Part shown: positions 1 to 8,627 of the stretch, one piece after another
Numbering within the stretch: the first letter of the stretch is position 1
Layout: each line of letters begins with the position of its first letter
Source of the DNA: Lautropia mirabilis
Lineage (GTDB): Bacteria; Pseudomonadota; Gammaproteobacteria; Burkholderiales; Burkholderiaceae_B
Direction of reading: 5' to 3'
Length of the DNA stretch: 64,000 nucleotides
NCBI GenBank assembly: GCA_945876565.1
Contig: CAMCOS010000005.1
Location: 62,001-126,000, forward strand
Notes under the pieces: generated by a model
What the model saw: only the letters and a program-made list of their open reading frames with translations
Databases searched by the model: none
Told to the model about the DNA's origin: nothing
Translations under genes and position numbers: made by a program

Positions 1-413
1 AGCCAGAATTTGATGTCAACGGTCAACCTGTCACGGGTGGTTCAAAGGACTTGATCTGGTTTGGAGCGCCCGAGCACCCAATCACGTTGGAACAATTGGT
101 GGTTGGCATTGGTTCTTCATTGAACCGGCAGCCTGTGTTTATTGGGAAAGCCCAACGTCTTTGCAGGCGGGTTGCTTGGTGCACTGGCGGTGCGCAAGGC
201 ATGTTTGAAGAGGCGATTGCAGCGGGTGTTGATGCCTACATTACAGGGGAAATCTCTGAGCCAAATGCTCACTTGGCTCGGGAATCCGGTGTGGCATTCA
301 TTAGTGCTGGCCATCATGCTACTGAGCGGTATGGTGTTAAAGCGCTCGGTCAAGCCATTGCCGAGCGCTTTGAGATTGAAGTGTCGTTTTTTGACATCGA
401 CAATCCCGCCTAA
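1..413 (+). CDS. Nif3-like dinuclear metal center hexameric protein, C-terminal part (5' end outside window)
   Basis: Frame 3 is open from the window edge (PEFDVNGQPVTGGSKDLIWFGAPEHP...); motifs CTGGAQGMFEEAIAAGVDAYITGEISE and GHHATERYGVKALG are typical of the Nif3/YbgI family. Confidence 0.85.
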   Translation, partial: PEFDVNGQPVTGGSKDLIWFGAPEHPITLEQLVVGIGSSLNRQPVFIGKAQRLCRRVAWCTGGAQGMFEEAIAAGVDAYITGEISEPNAHLARESGVAFISAGHHATERYGVKALGQAIAERFEIEVSFFDIDNPA

Positions 414-418
414 ACGAG

Positions 419-877
419 TCAGCTTTGCTGTTTTTTCAGCAAATCTCTGATTTCAGTCAAAAGCACCACGTCTTGTGGGGTCGGTGCAGCCGCCGACTCT
501 TGTTCCTTCTCGAAGCGAGCTCGGGCCGTGCTGACTGCCTTGACCATCCAGAAGATAACAAATGCCAGCAAGATAAAGTTAATCAGGATCGTGAGGAAAT
601 TCCCCCAGGCAAAAAGTGTGGCGCCAGCCGCACTCAACTCAGCGTAGGTTTGCGGCCCTGTGTATTCAGCTGGCTTCGATAACACGATGAATTTATTGGA
701 GAAATCAGCTGATCCGCCCACTAAAAAGTTAATGATCGGCATTACGATGTCTTTGACCATCGAGTCCACGATTTTTGAAAAGGCGGCCCCGATGATGATG
801 CCCACCGCGAGATCGATCACACTGCCACGCATCGCGAACGATTTGAACTCCGCGAGAATCCCTTTGACTGATGCCAT
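419..877 (-). CDS. mscL: Large-conductance mechanosensitive channel
   Basis: [52 protein letters not shown] is a classic MscL N-terminus/TM1. Confidence 0.97.
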   Translation of the reverse strand: MASVKGILAEFKSFAMRGSVIDLAVGIIIGAAFSKIVDSMVKDIVMPIINFLVGGSADFSNKFIVLSKPAEYTGPQTYAELSAAGATLFAWGNFLTILINFILLAFVIFWMVKAVSTARARFEKEQESAAAPTPQDVVLLTEIRDLLKKQQS

Positions 878-995
878 TATGTATCTCCATGATTGTGGTC
901 AATCGGCAGCTTAACAGGGCGTTATAATAAAATGAATAATCGTGTATTTGTGTCATTAGATTTCGATTTTGGGAAATCAGAACCAAGGATTAGTG

Positions 996-1640
996 ATGAG
1001 TCAGGATTCAACGGTTAATCAAGACGCTGAGGGTTCTACACCTCTGGAACTACCTAGCGATCCACAGCGCCGGTTTTGGATTGGCGCAACCTGTGCCGCC
1101 GGTGGCGTTGCCGGTGCCGCTGTTGCAGTTCCCTTTGTTGGTAGCTTTGCACCTTCCGAAAAAGCCCGGGCGGCTGGCGCGCCTGTCGAGGTAGATGTCA
1201 GTTCGATTCCGCCAGGACAGATGCGCACATACGAGTGGCGCGGCAAACCTGTGTGGGTGATTCACCGCACTCCCGAGATGCTTGAGGGCCTGTCCAAGGT
1301 CAATAGTGACCTTGCGGATCCGAATTCCGATCGTCCTGGCTACACGCCGCCGTACGCTAAAAACGAGTGGCGCTCGCGCAAGCCGGACCTCTGGGTTGGC
1401 GTTGCGATTTGCACGCATTTGGGTTGTTCGCCTACACCGAGGTTTGAGCCTGGCGCGCAGCCAAGCTTGCCTGATGACTGGCAAGGCGGAAGCATTTGTC
1501 CCTGTCACGGATCCTGGTTCGATATGGCCGGCCGTGTTTACAAAAACAAACCCGCGCCTGACAACTTGGAAGTGCCTCCGTACCAGTATCTCAGCGACTC
1601 AAGGATCGTGATCGGGGTTGATGAAGATAACCCGGCCTAA
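996..1640 (+). CDS. petA: Ubiquinol-cytochrome c reductase Rieske iron-sulfur subunit
   Basis: CTHLGCSP and CPCHGSWFD Rieske motifs, N-terminal TM segment; followed by petB and petC. Confidence 0.96.
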   Translation: MSQDSTVNQDAEGSTPLELPSDPQRRFWIGATCAAGGVAGAAVAVPFVGSFAPSEKARAAGAPVEVDVSSIPPGQMRTYEWRGKPVWVIHRTPEMLEGLSKVNSDLADPNSDRPGYTPPYAKNEWRSRKPDLWVGVAICTHLGCSPTPRFEPGAQPSLPDDWQGGSICPCHGSWFDMAGRVYKNKPAPDNLEVPPYQYLSDSRIVIGVDEDNPA

Positions 1641-1698
1641 TTCGTCGGGTTACGCTGTTTGATTCAAATTGGAATGAAAGACTGAAAGGAGCCGTTTT

Positions 1699-3078
1699 AT
1701 GGCTGGCGAGAAGAACGTCGAGACAACGGGTCTGCTGGGGTGGATTGATCACCGCTTTCCGCTGACGTCGATGATAAAAGAGCATTTGTCTGAGTACTAT
1801 GCTCCCAAGAACTTCAACTTCTGGTACTTCTTTGGCTCGCTTGCGATGCTGGTGCTGGTGTTGCAGATTGTTACTGGTATTTTCTTGGTGATGCACTACA
1901 AGCCAGATGCGCAGCTTGCGTTTGATTCGGTTGAGTACATCATGCGCGAGGTGCCAGGCGGATGGTTTATTCGCTACATGCACTCTACGGGCGCATCTAT
2001 GTTCTTTGTCGTGGTTTACCTGCACATGACACGCGCCCTGATTTACGGTTCCTACAGAAAGCCTAGAGAGTTGGTCTGGATCTTCGGTGTCGGTATCTTC
2101 CTGGCGCTGATGGCAGAGGCCTTCATGGGTTATCTCTTGCCTTGGGGTCAGATGTCTTACTGGGGTGCACAGGTGATTGTTAACCTGTTTGCAGCAGTGC
2201 CTTTTATTGGGCCTGAACTGGCGGTTTGGATCCGTGGCGATTATGTGGTGTCTGATGCCACGCTGAACCGCTTCTTTTCTCTGCACGTGATTGCGGTTCC
2301 GCTGGTCTTGCTTGGCTTGGTCGTTGCACACATCATTGCTTTGCACGAGGTTGGCTCCAACAACCCGGATGGAATCGACATCAAAGAAAAGAAGGACAAA
2401 TATGGTCGACCGCTGGATGGGATTCCGTTTCACCCCTACTACACGGTGCATGACATCTTGGGTGTGGCTGGGTTCATGATTATTTTTATGGCGATTGTGT
2501 TTTTTGCGCCGGAAATGGGTGGCTACTTCCTGGAGTTCAACAACTTCTTGCCGGCTGACCCGTTGAAGACACCGCCCCATATTGCACCGGTCTGGTATTT
2601 CACGCCGTTTTATTCAATGTTGCGCGCCACAACTGACCCATTTACATGGGTCCTAGTCGCTAGCTCTGTGATTGCCGCACTCGTGATGTTCTTCAAATGC
2701 AAGGGCGCTTCGAAGCTGATCGTGCCTCTTATTCTGCTGGGTTTGGCGGTCACGCTTCGTTTGATCGATGCCAAATTCTGGGGTGTCGTTGTCATGGGTG
2801 GCGCAGTGGTGTTGCTGTTCTTTTTGCCATGGTTGGACTACAGCCCCGTGAGGTCGATTCGTTATCGTCCGGGTTGGCACAAGTGGATCTACGGCATTTT
2901 CTTTGTGAACTTCCTGGTCCTGGGTTATCTGGGTACCAAGGCTCCGTCGGACGTATTCAATCTGATGTCTCAGATCGGTACGGTAATCTATCTGGCATTT
3001 TTCCTGCTAATGCCAGTCTGGAGTCGAATGGGCACATTTAAACCGGTGCCTGATCGTGTTGTATTCCATGCCCACTGA
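1699..3078 (+). CDS. petB: Cytochrome b subunit of bc1 complex
   Basis: 459 aa polytopic protein with GYLLPWGQMSYWGAQVI, LHVIAVPL and PPHIAPVWYFTPFYSMLR. Confidence 0.97.
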   Translation: MAGEKNVETTGLLGWIDHRFPLTSMIKEHLSEYYAPKNFNFWYFFGSLAMLVLVLQIVTGIFLVMHYKPDAQLAFDSVEYIMREVPGGWFIRYMHSTGASMFFVVVYLHMTRALIYGSYRKPRELVWIFGVGIFLALMAEAFMGYLLPWGQMSYWGAQVIVNLFAAVPFIGPELAVWIRGDYVVSDATLNRFFSLHVIAVPLVLLGLVVAHIIALHEVGSNNPDGIDIKEKKDKYGRPLDGIPFHPYYTVHDILGVAGFMIIFMAIVFFAPEMGGYFLEFNNFLPADPLKTPPHIAPVWYFTPFYSMLRATTDPFTWVLVASSVIAALVMFFKCKGASKLIVPLILLGLAVTLRLIDAKFWGVVVMGGAVVLLFFLPWLDYSPVRSIRYRPGWHKWIYGIFFVNFLVLGYLGTKAPSDVFNLMSQIGTVIYLAFFLLMPVWSRMGTFKPVPDRVVFHAH

Positions 3079-3094
3079 GCCAGAGAGAGACGTG

Positions 3095-3946
3095 ATGAGA
3101 TTGATAAATAAGCTCCTTGGTGCGATAGTTGTATCGTTGACCTGTTCGGCCGCCATGGCGGCGGGCAGCACATACCCGTTGGATACGGCGCCAGCTAAAC
3201 TTAACGATCAAGCAGCATTGCAAAATGGTGCCAAGATCTTTGTAAATCACTGTTTGAATTGTCACAGCGCAAAGTCATTGCGCTACAACAAGCTACGCGA
3301 CATCGGCCTGACGGATCAGCAGATCAAGGATAGCCTTTTGTTTACGGGCGAGAAGGTGGGTGACTTGATGACGATCGCCATGAGCCCGAAGGATGCTGCT
3401 AATTGGTTCGGTGCGGCACCGCCCGACCTCTCCGTGATTGCCCGCGCCAAGTCGATCAACGCAGGGCCTCCAGGTGGCGATTACATCTACACCTATATGC
3501 GCACGTTCTATCGCGACACGACACAGCCAACTGGCTGGAATAACCTGGCGTTTCCGAACGCTGGTATGCCTCACGTCATGTGGGATCAGCAAGGGCCGCG
3601 CGAGCTAACGTCTACCTTGGTTCATCAGGTCGATAAGGATGGCAAGAAGGTTTGGGAGCAGATTACCAAGCAGTACGACGCCCAAGGGTATTGGACCGCC
3701 AAAGCTGAGGTCTTGGATAATTACAGGGGTGCAGGCGGTGAATCCCATACTTTCAAGGCACTGGATCCAAAGAAAGCCATGCAATACGACAGGGACATGG
3801 GCGATTTGGCAGCGTTTATGACCTGGATGGCTGAGCCAGTTCAGCTTGAGCGCAAGAAGATTGGCGTTTGGGTATTAATTTTCTTGGGTCTGTTTTTTGT
3901 GGTGGCCTGGCGCCTTAACGCGACATACTGGAAACACGTCCGTTAA
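3095..3946 (+). CDS. petC: Cytochrome c1
   Basis: CLNCH heme motif, signal peptide, C-terminal TM anchor; downstream of petAB. Confidence 0.95.
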   Translation: MRLINKLLGAIVVSLTCSAAMAAGSTYPLDTAPAKLNDQAALQNGAKIFVNHCLNCHSAKSLRYNKLRDIGLTDQQIKDSLLFTGEKVGDLMTIAMSPKDAANWFGAAPPDLSVIARAKSINAGPPGGDYIYTYMRTFYRDTTQPTGWNNLAFPNAGMPHVMWDQQGPRELTSTLVHQVDKDGKKVWEQITKQYDAQGYWTAKAEVLDNYRGAGGESHTFKALDPKKAMQYDRDMGDLAAFMTWMAEPVQLERKKIGVWVLIFLGLFFVVAWRLNATYWKHVR

Positions 3947-3961
3947 TATCCACTACTTCGG

Positions 3962-4005
3962 GCCAGCATCTGCCTAAAGGTTGGTGCTGGCTTTCGTTTT
4001 TAATT
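3962..4005 (+). terminator. Rho-independent terminator downstream of petABC
   Basis: GCCAGCATC...GGTGCTGGC stem (one G-T wobble) followed by TTTCGTTTTTAATTT. Confidence 0.75.
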
Positions 4006-4030
4006 TACTGATTCAGGACGGTACCTCACG

Positions 4031-4642
4031 ATGATGGTCCTTTACTCTGGCACGACTTGCCCGTTTTCGCATCGCTGCCGCTTTGCTCTCTATGAAAAAG
4101 ACATGGACTTCGAGGTGCAGGATATTGACCTGTACAACAAACCTGAAGACATCAGCGTTATGAATCCCTATGGTCAGGTGCCTATTTTGGTTGAGCGTGA
4201 CCTGATTTTGTATGAGTCGAACATCATCAATGAATACATCGATGAGCGCTTCCCGCATCCGCAGTTGATGCCGGCTGACCCGGTCATGCGCGCGCGCACT
4301 CGTTTGTTCCTGTTCAACTTTGAAAAGGAATTGTTCGTGCATGTGGCCCTGTTGGAAGACCGGACCGCACGCGCCGATACCAAACGCCTTGACGCAGCGC
4401 GGGCTGCAATCCGTGATCGCTTGTCGCAGTTAGCACCACTGCTGATCAAGAACAAGTACATGCTTGGTGAAGAATTCACCATGTTGGATGTGGCGATGGC
4501 ACCCCTGCTTTGGCGTCTCGATCATTACGGTATCGAGTTGCCTAAGACTGCTGCGCCGATCCAGAAATATGGCGAGCGAATCTTCTCACGCCCGGCTTAT
4601 ATCGAGGCGCTCACGCCCTCAGAAAAAGTCATGCGTCGTTAA
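4031..4642 (+). CDS. sspA: Stringent starvation protein A / glutathione S-transferase family
   Basis: MMVLYSGTTCPFSHRCRFALYEKDMDFEVQDIDLYNKPEDISVMNPYGQVPILVERDL; followed by sspB. Confidence 0.93.
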   Translation: MMVLYSGTTCPFSHRCRFALYEKDMDFEVQDIDLYNKPEDISVMNPYGQVPILVERDLILYESNIINEYIDERFPHPQLMPADPVMRARTRLFLFNFEKELFVHVALLEDRTARADTKRLDAARAAIRDRLSQLAPLLIKNKYMLGEEFTMLDVAMAPLLWRLDHYGIELPKTAAPIQKYGERIFSRPAYIEALTPSEKVMRR

Positions 4643-4657
4643 TCGTGGACGATATAG

Positions 4658-5098
4658 ATGGCTGAAAGCTCAACCAAACCCTACATCTTGCGTGCGTTGC
4701 ATGAGTGGGCATCCGACAATGGCCATACGCCACACATTGTGGTGCAAGTCACGAACCAGTGTCGGGTGCCACCCGCCTTCGTGCGTGATGGCCAGATTAC
4801 GTTGAACGTCAGTCATCTGGCCACGGGTGGTCTTGTGATCGGTAATGACTACATCGAGTTTCAGGCGAGGTTTGGTGGCAAGTCAGAGAACATCTCGGTT
4901 CCGGTGGGTGCGGTGACGGCTATTTATGCGCGTGAGACTGGAACCGGAATGGGTTTTGAGGCTGACGAGACTGTTGTCTCAGCAAGCCCCAGTAAGGAAT
5001 CACTGGCGAAACAGCCTAAGGCTGTTGAGGGCGAAGTGACCTCTCCAACCGAACCAGATGACAAGCCGCAACGGCCAAGTCTAAGGATCGTGAAATAG
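4658..5098 (+). CDS. sspB: ClpXP protease specificity-enhancing factor SspB
   Basis: SSTKPYILRALHEWASDNGHTPHIVVQV...VPVGAVTAIYARETGTGMGF, C-terminal LRIVK tail. Confidence 0.93.
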   Translation: MAESSTKPYILRALHEWASDNGHTPHIVVQVTNQCRVPPAFVRDGQITLNVSHLATGGLVIGNDYIEFQARFGGKSENISVPVGAVTAIYARETGTGMGFEADETVVSASPSKESLAKQPKAVEGEVTSPTEPDDKPQRPSLRIVK

Positions 5099-5188
5099 CC
5101 AGTCGACTCGCCCAGTTTCCCCCAGTCCAGCCAAGTTCGAAGAATCTTTTACAATACGGTCGCTTTCATCTGAAACGCAATCAAAAAC

Positions 5189-5264
5189 GCCGGTGTAGCT
5201 CAGTTGGTAGAGCAGCGCACTTGTAATGCGAAGGTCGAGGGTTCGATTCCTTTCACCGGCACCA
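5189..5264 (+). tRNA. tRNA-Thr(TGT)
   Basis: GCCGGTG/CACCGGC acceptor stem, TAGCTCAGTTGGTAGAGCA D-arm, anticodon loop CTTGTAA, GGTTCGATTCC T-loop, encoded CCA. Confidence 0.95.
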
Positions 5265-5320
5265 CATCCCATGCTACAAGCTGTTGATATAAATAGATTA
5301 ACCTTGTAGGCTCTCCTAGG

Positions 5321-5354
5321 TTTTTGGCACTTTTTAGGCATAATCTAGGCACAA
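5321..5354 (+). repeat. Three imperfect iterons at 11-bp spacing (TTTTTGGCACT/TTTTAGGCATA/ATCTAGGCACA)
   Basis: GGCA cores at 5326, 5337 and 5348; located 57 bp past the tRNA-Thr 3' end and before an integrase-like fragment. Confidence 0.6.
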
Positions 5355-5386
5355 CAGTGAGCTACGGGGCAACCAAACTACTCTTT

Positions 5387-5460
5387 CACCGAGGGCTGCT
5401 TAGCGTGAAAGGTCTCTATCAGAACGGAAGGCTGTGGTGGATTCGGTTCAGGATCTCCAC
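5387..5460 (+). pseudogene. Degenerate N-terminal fragment resembling a tRNA-targeting tyrosine integrase
   Basis: LSVKGLYQNGRLWWIRFR resembles the N-terminus of phage/island integrases (xVKGLYxRGxxWWxR); the ORF diverges after about 20 aa; position directly downstream of tRNA-Thr. Confidence 0.4.
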
Positions 5461-5562
5461 GGAAATCCAGAACTTCTACGATACCGACTTCATAAGGCTT
5501 GTCTTTAGGCTAGCGACAAGAATATCTCGGCATAACGGGCCATGCCTGTGGAGGTTACGGCC

Positions 5563-6624
5563 ATGAGCAAGCCGGCTCGTTCAACAAAAAAACAACCGGT
5601 CTCCATGGCTCGTTCGTCAGCGGCCGAATACCTGACCTTTATCGCAGCTGCTGGCCAAGGGGGTGTAGAAGCTGTATTTGTCGATGGCAATGTCTGGTTG
5701 ACCCAGAAAATGATGGGGCAGCTTTACGACGTCAACGTGCGAACGGTCAACGAGCACCTGAAGAAAATCTTTGTTGACACTGAGCTCCAGCAGGATTCAG
5801 TTATCCGGAATTTCCGGATAACTGCTGCTGACGGTAAAAGCTATAACACCCAACACTACAACCTGGCCGCCATTATTGCGGTGGGCTACAAGGTGAACTC
5901 TGAAAGGGCAGTGCAGTTCCGCAAGTGGGCCACCGGCGTTATCGAGGAGTTCACTCTCAAGGGCTACACCATGGATGACGAGCGCCTTAAAAACGGTGGA
6001 TCCATCCTGACCGAACAGTATTTCGAAGAGCAGCTACAGCGCATCCGGGAGATTCGTCTTTCCGAACGAAAGTTCTATCAAAAGATCACTGACATTTACG
6101 TCACTGCCATTGACTACGAGGTGACGGCGCAGGCGACCAAGCGGTTTTTTGCTACCGTGCAGAACAAGTTGCATTGGGCCATCCATGGCCAGACCGCAGC
6201 AGAAGTCGTTTACCACCGCGCTGATGCAGAAAGGACGAACATGGGCTTAACCACGTGGAAGGACGCGCCTCAGGGCAAAATTCAGAAGTTCGATGTGGCC
6301 ATCGCCAAGAACTACCTGACCGAGTCTGAAATGGCCCAGCTCACCCGGCTGGTCAACGCCTACTTGGATGTGGCTGAAAGCATGGCCCTGCGCAAAATCC
6401 CGATGACTATGCAGGATTGGGAGAGCCGTCTAAACCGTTTTATCGAGGCCACTGATCGAGAGGTGTTACAGGACGCAGGCAAGGTCACGGCTGAGATTGC
6501 CAAGGCCCACGCTGAAAGCGAGTTTGAGAAATACCGTATCGTGCAAGACCGATTGTTCGAAAGCGACTTTGACAGGATGATCCGGTTAGTCAACGAGGGT
6601 CCTCTCCAGGGTGATGAGCTGTAG
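5563..6624 (+). CDS. RhuM family protein (virulence protein RhuM-like)
   Basis: FVDGNVWLTQKMMGQLYDVNVRTVNEHLKKIF...NFRITAADGKSYNTQHYNLAAIIAVGYKVNSERAVQFRKWATGVIEEFTLKGYTMDDERLKN is characteristic of the RhuM family. Confidence 0.92.
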   Translation: MSKPARSTKKQPVSMARSSAAEYLTFIAAAGQGGVEAVFVDGNVWLTQKMMGQLYDVNVRTVNEHLKKIFVDTELQQDSVIRNFRITAADGKSYNTQHYNLAAIIAVGYKVNSERAVQFRKWATGVIEEFTLKGYTMDDERLKNGGSILTEQYFEEQLQRIREIRLSERKFYQKITDIYVTAIDYEVTAQATKRFFATVQNKLHWAIHGQTAAEVVYHRADAERTNMGLTTWKDAPQGKIQKFDVAIAKNYLTESEMAQLTRLVNAYLDVAESMALRKIPMTMQDWESRLNRFIEATDREVLQDAGKVTAEIAKAHAESEFEKYRIVQDRLFESDFDRMIRLVNEGPLQGDEL

Positions 6625-6645
6625 TCCTACATAATGTCTGCGCCA

Positions 6646-6666
6646 GCAAACACCATGGGTGTTTGC
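6646..6666. repeat. Perfect inverted repeat GCAAACACC-ATG-GGTGTTTGC between rhuM-like gene and sulfurtransferase
   Basis: 9-bp stem, 3-nt loop; no T-tract follows. Confidence 0.6.
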
Positions 6667-6718
6667 ACTTGGTAACGCTAACCGTTAATCTCACGACATT
6701 GCGTGAGGAGCGACTACC

Positions 6719-7579
6719 ATGACGTACCAAACCCTGATCTCCGTGGCCGAATTGCGCGTATTGATGCGTGATCAAAACCCAAGTCTGGTCCTGCTAGATG
6801 CTAGCCACGACTTGTTTGACCCAACGGTAGGGCAAAAAACATACGAGCAAGGTCATGTGCCAGGTGCACGATTTGTTTCCATGGACAGCGACATGGGCGG
6901 CCAAAAAAACGGCAAGAACGGCCGTCATCCTCTGCCAGAAAGGCAGGGCGTGGTTGCTGCCATGCGTCGCCTTGGTGTGAACGATGACCAACAAGTGGTG
7001 GTCTATGACCAGTGCGAAGGAATGTATGCGGCACGGGTGTGGTGGACACTCAATTGGCTTGGGCATCGCAATGTCGCCGTGCTCGACGGAGGTTTAAAGG
7101 CGTGGCAGGCCGTAGGCGGGGAACTGCAGGCTGGTGTACCCGCGGCGGTTGCGGCAGGCAACTTTAGTGATCGCGGCGAGGGTATGGTCGTGCTCAGCTA
7201 CGAAGATGTTCTGCAAAATGTCACGACCAATCAACGGCTTGTCATGGATGCCCGTTCTGAGGATCGGTTTGCCGGTCAGAACGAAACCCTTGACCCAATC
7301 GGCGGTCATATTCCTGGCGCGATCAATCGTTATTTCAAACACAACCTCAATGCTGACGGCACCTTCAAGACGCCTGAGCAATTAACGGTTGAGTTTCAGG
7401 CTTTGATTGGCGTTCGACGGGCCGAGTACACCATCATGCAGTGTGGCTCAGGTGTGTCCGCGTGTCACAATCTGTTGGCACTGCACATGATCGGCCTAGG
7501 CACAGCCCCCTTGTACGTTGGTTCATGGAGTGAGTGGTGCACGCGCGAGAGTGCCCCAATAGCGACCGGACCAGCATAA
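6719..7579 (+). CDS. Sulfurtransferase (tandem rhodanese, SseA-like)
   Basis: VLLDASHDLFDP...YEQGHVPGARFVSMDSDMGG and active-site MQCGSGVSACHNLLAL. Confidence 0.92.
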   Translation: MTYQTLISVAELRVLMRDQNPSLVLLDASHDLFDPTVGQKTYEQGHVPGARFVSMDSDMGGQKNGKNGRHPLPERQGVVAAMRRLGVNDDQQVVVYDQCEGMYAARVWWTLNWLGHRNVAVLDGGLKAWQAVGGELQAGVPAAVAAGNFSDRGEGMVVLSYEDVLQNVTTNQRLVMDARSEDRFAGQNETLDPIGGHIPGAINRYFKHNLNADGTFKTPEQLTVEFQALIGVRRAEYTIMQCGSGVSACHNLLALHMIGLGTAPLYVGSWSEWCTRESAPIATGPA

Positions 7580-7641
7580 TTTCCCAAACGGATTGGTCTA
7601 TGTTTTAAATTGGGTGCATTGTTAGCATCCGCGATTGACTC

Positions 7642-8595
7642 ATGCCTAGATCTCGTGTCTTATTGACCGACCCGATTCATCCCGATGCGCAAGCACGCTT
7701 GGCCGATGCGGTTGAGCTTGTCCTGGCACCAGACACCAGCAGTGCGACTTTAAAAGCCTTGGCTGCAGATTGCGATGCCATCATGGTACGCAGCCACCTG
7801 CCTGCCGATATATTCGAAAATGCCCCACGCTTGAAATTTGTGCTGCGTCATGGAGTTGGTCTGGACATGGTGCCCATGGCAGCCGCCACTGAAAAAGGCA
7901 TTGCAGTGGCAAATCTGCCGGGGAGTAATACCCAGGCCGTGGTTGAGTATGCCTTGGCGGCCATGTTCGCGCTACGCCGAAACGTGGTGGGCATGAACGA
8001 AGTGCTTCGCCGTGACGGCTGGCATGCTGCCAAGCCCTTATCAAACGACTGCGTCGAGATTGGCGGCAACACGCTAGGCATCGTGGGCTATGGCTCAATT
8101 GGTCAGTGCATGGCCAAGTTTGCTCACGCGCTGGGGATGAAAGTTGTAACGCACACGCGCAGACCAGAGACCGTTGCAACACCGTCTGTTGCCGTTGATC
8201 TGGCTGCATTGTTACGTATGTCGGACTTTATCGTGCTTGCATGCCCCCACAATGAACAGACGCATCACTTGCTTGACGCCAATGCCTTCACGCTGACAAA
8301 GCCATCGGCATTACTCATCAATGTGGCGCGTGGCCCGGTGGTCGATACCCGAGCCTTGGTTGATGCGCTAAAACGCGGTCAGCTGGCTGGCGCAGCGCTT
8401 GATGTGCACGAGAATAATCCGCTGACTGGCCAAGAGGAAATCTTTGATTGTCCGAATGTTCTTCTGACGCCGCATTTGGCAGGTAACACGCAGACTAGTC
8501 TTTCCAAGATGAGTCAATGGGCGGTCGATACCTTATTGGCGCTACTGGCTGGTGAGCGTCCAGAGAATGTGGTTAATCCGGAAGTGTGCGTCTAA
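7642..8595 (+). CDS. D-isomer specific 2-hydroxyacid dehydrogenase
   Basis: GNTLGIVGYGSIGQCMAKFAHALGMKV Rossmann motif; LINVARGPVVDTRALVDALKRGQLAGAALDV. Confidence 0.95.
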   Translation: MPRSRVLLTDPIHPDAQARLADAVELVLAPDTSSATLKALAADCDAIMVRSHLPADIFENAPRLKFVLRHGVGLDMVPMAAATEKGIAVANLPGSNTQAVVEYALAAMFALRRNVVGMNEVLRRDGWHAAKPLSNDCVEIGGNTLGIVGYGSIGQCMAKFAHALGMKVVTHTRRPETVATPSVAVDLAALLRMSDFIVLACPHNEQTHHLLDANAFTLTKPSALLINVARGPVVDTRALVDALKRGQLAGAALDVHENNPLTGQEEIFDCPNVLLTPHLAGNTQTSLSKMSQWAVDTLLALLAGERPENVVNPEVCV

Positions 8596-8627
8596 TTCAA
8601 CTTTTGTCTGATATCCCTGGAGTTTGA

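Noticed and set aside
142-450. 102-aa plus-strand ORF overlapping the Nif3 tail
   Set aside because: Alternative frame of the Nif3-like gene, which has clear family motifs
420-450. TTTGCTG-TTTTTT-CAGCAAA hairpin
   Set aside because: Lies at the mscL 3' end; plausible convergent terminator but weak stem and overlaps coding, so not reported as a feature
1591-2580. 329-aa minus-strand ORF
   Set aside because: Shadow ORF antisense to petB; His/Gln/Arg-rich low-complexity product with no recognisable domain
5324-5566. 80-aa ORF as an intact gene
   Set aside because: Only a short central stretch resembles an integrase N-terminus; start and end are unconvincing, so treated as a remnant
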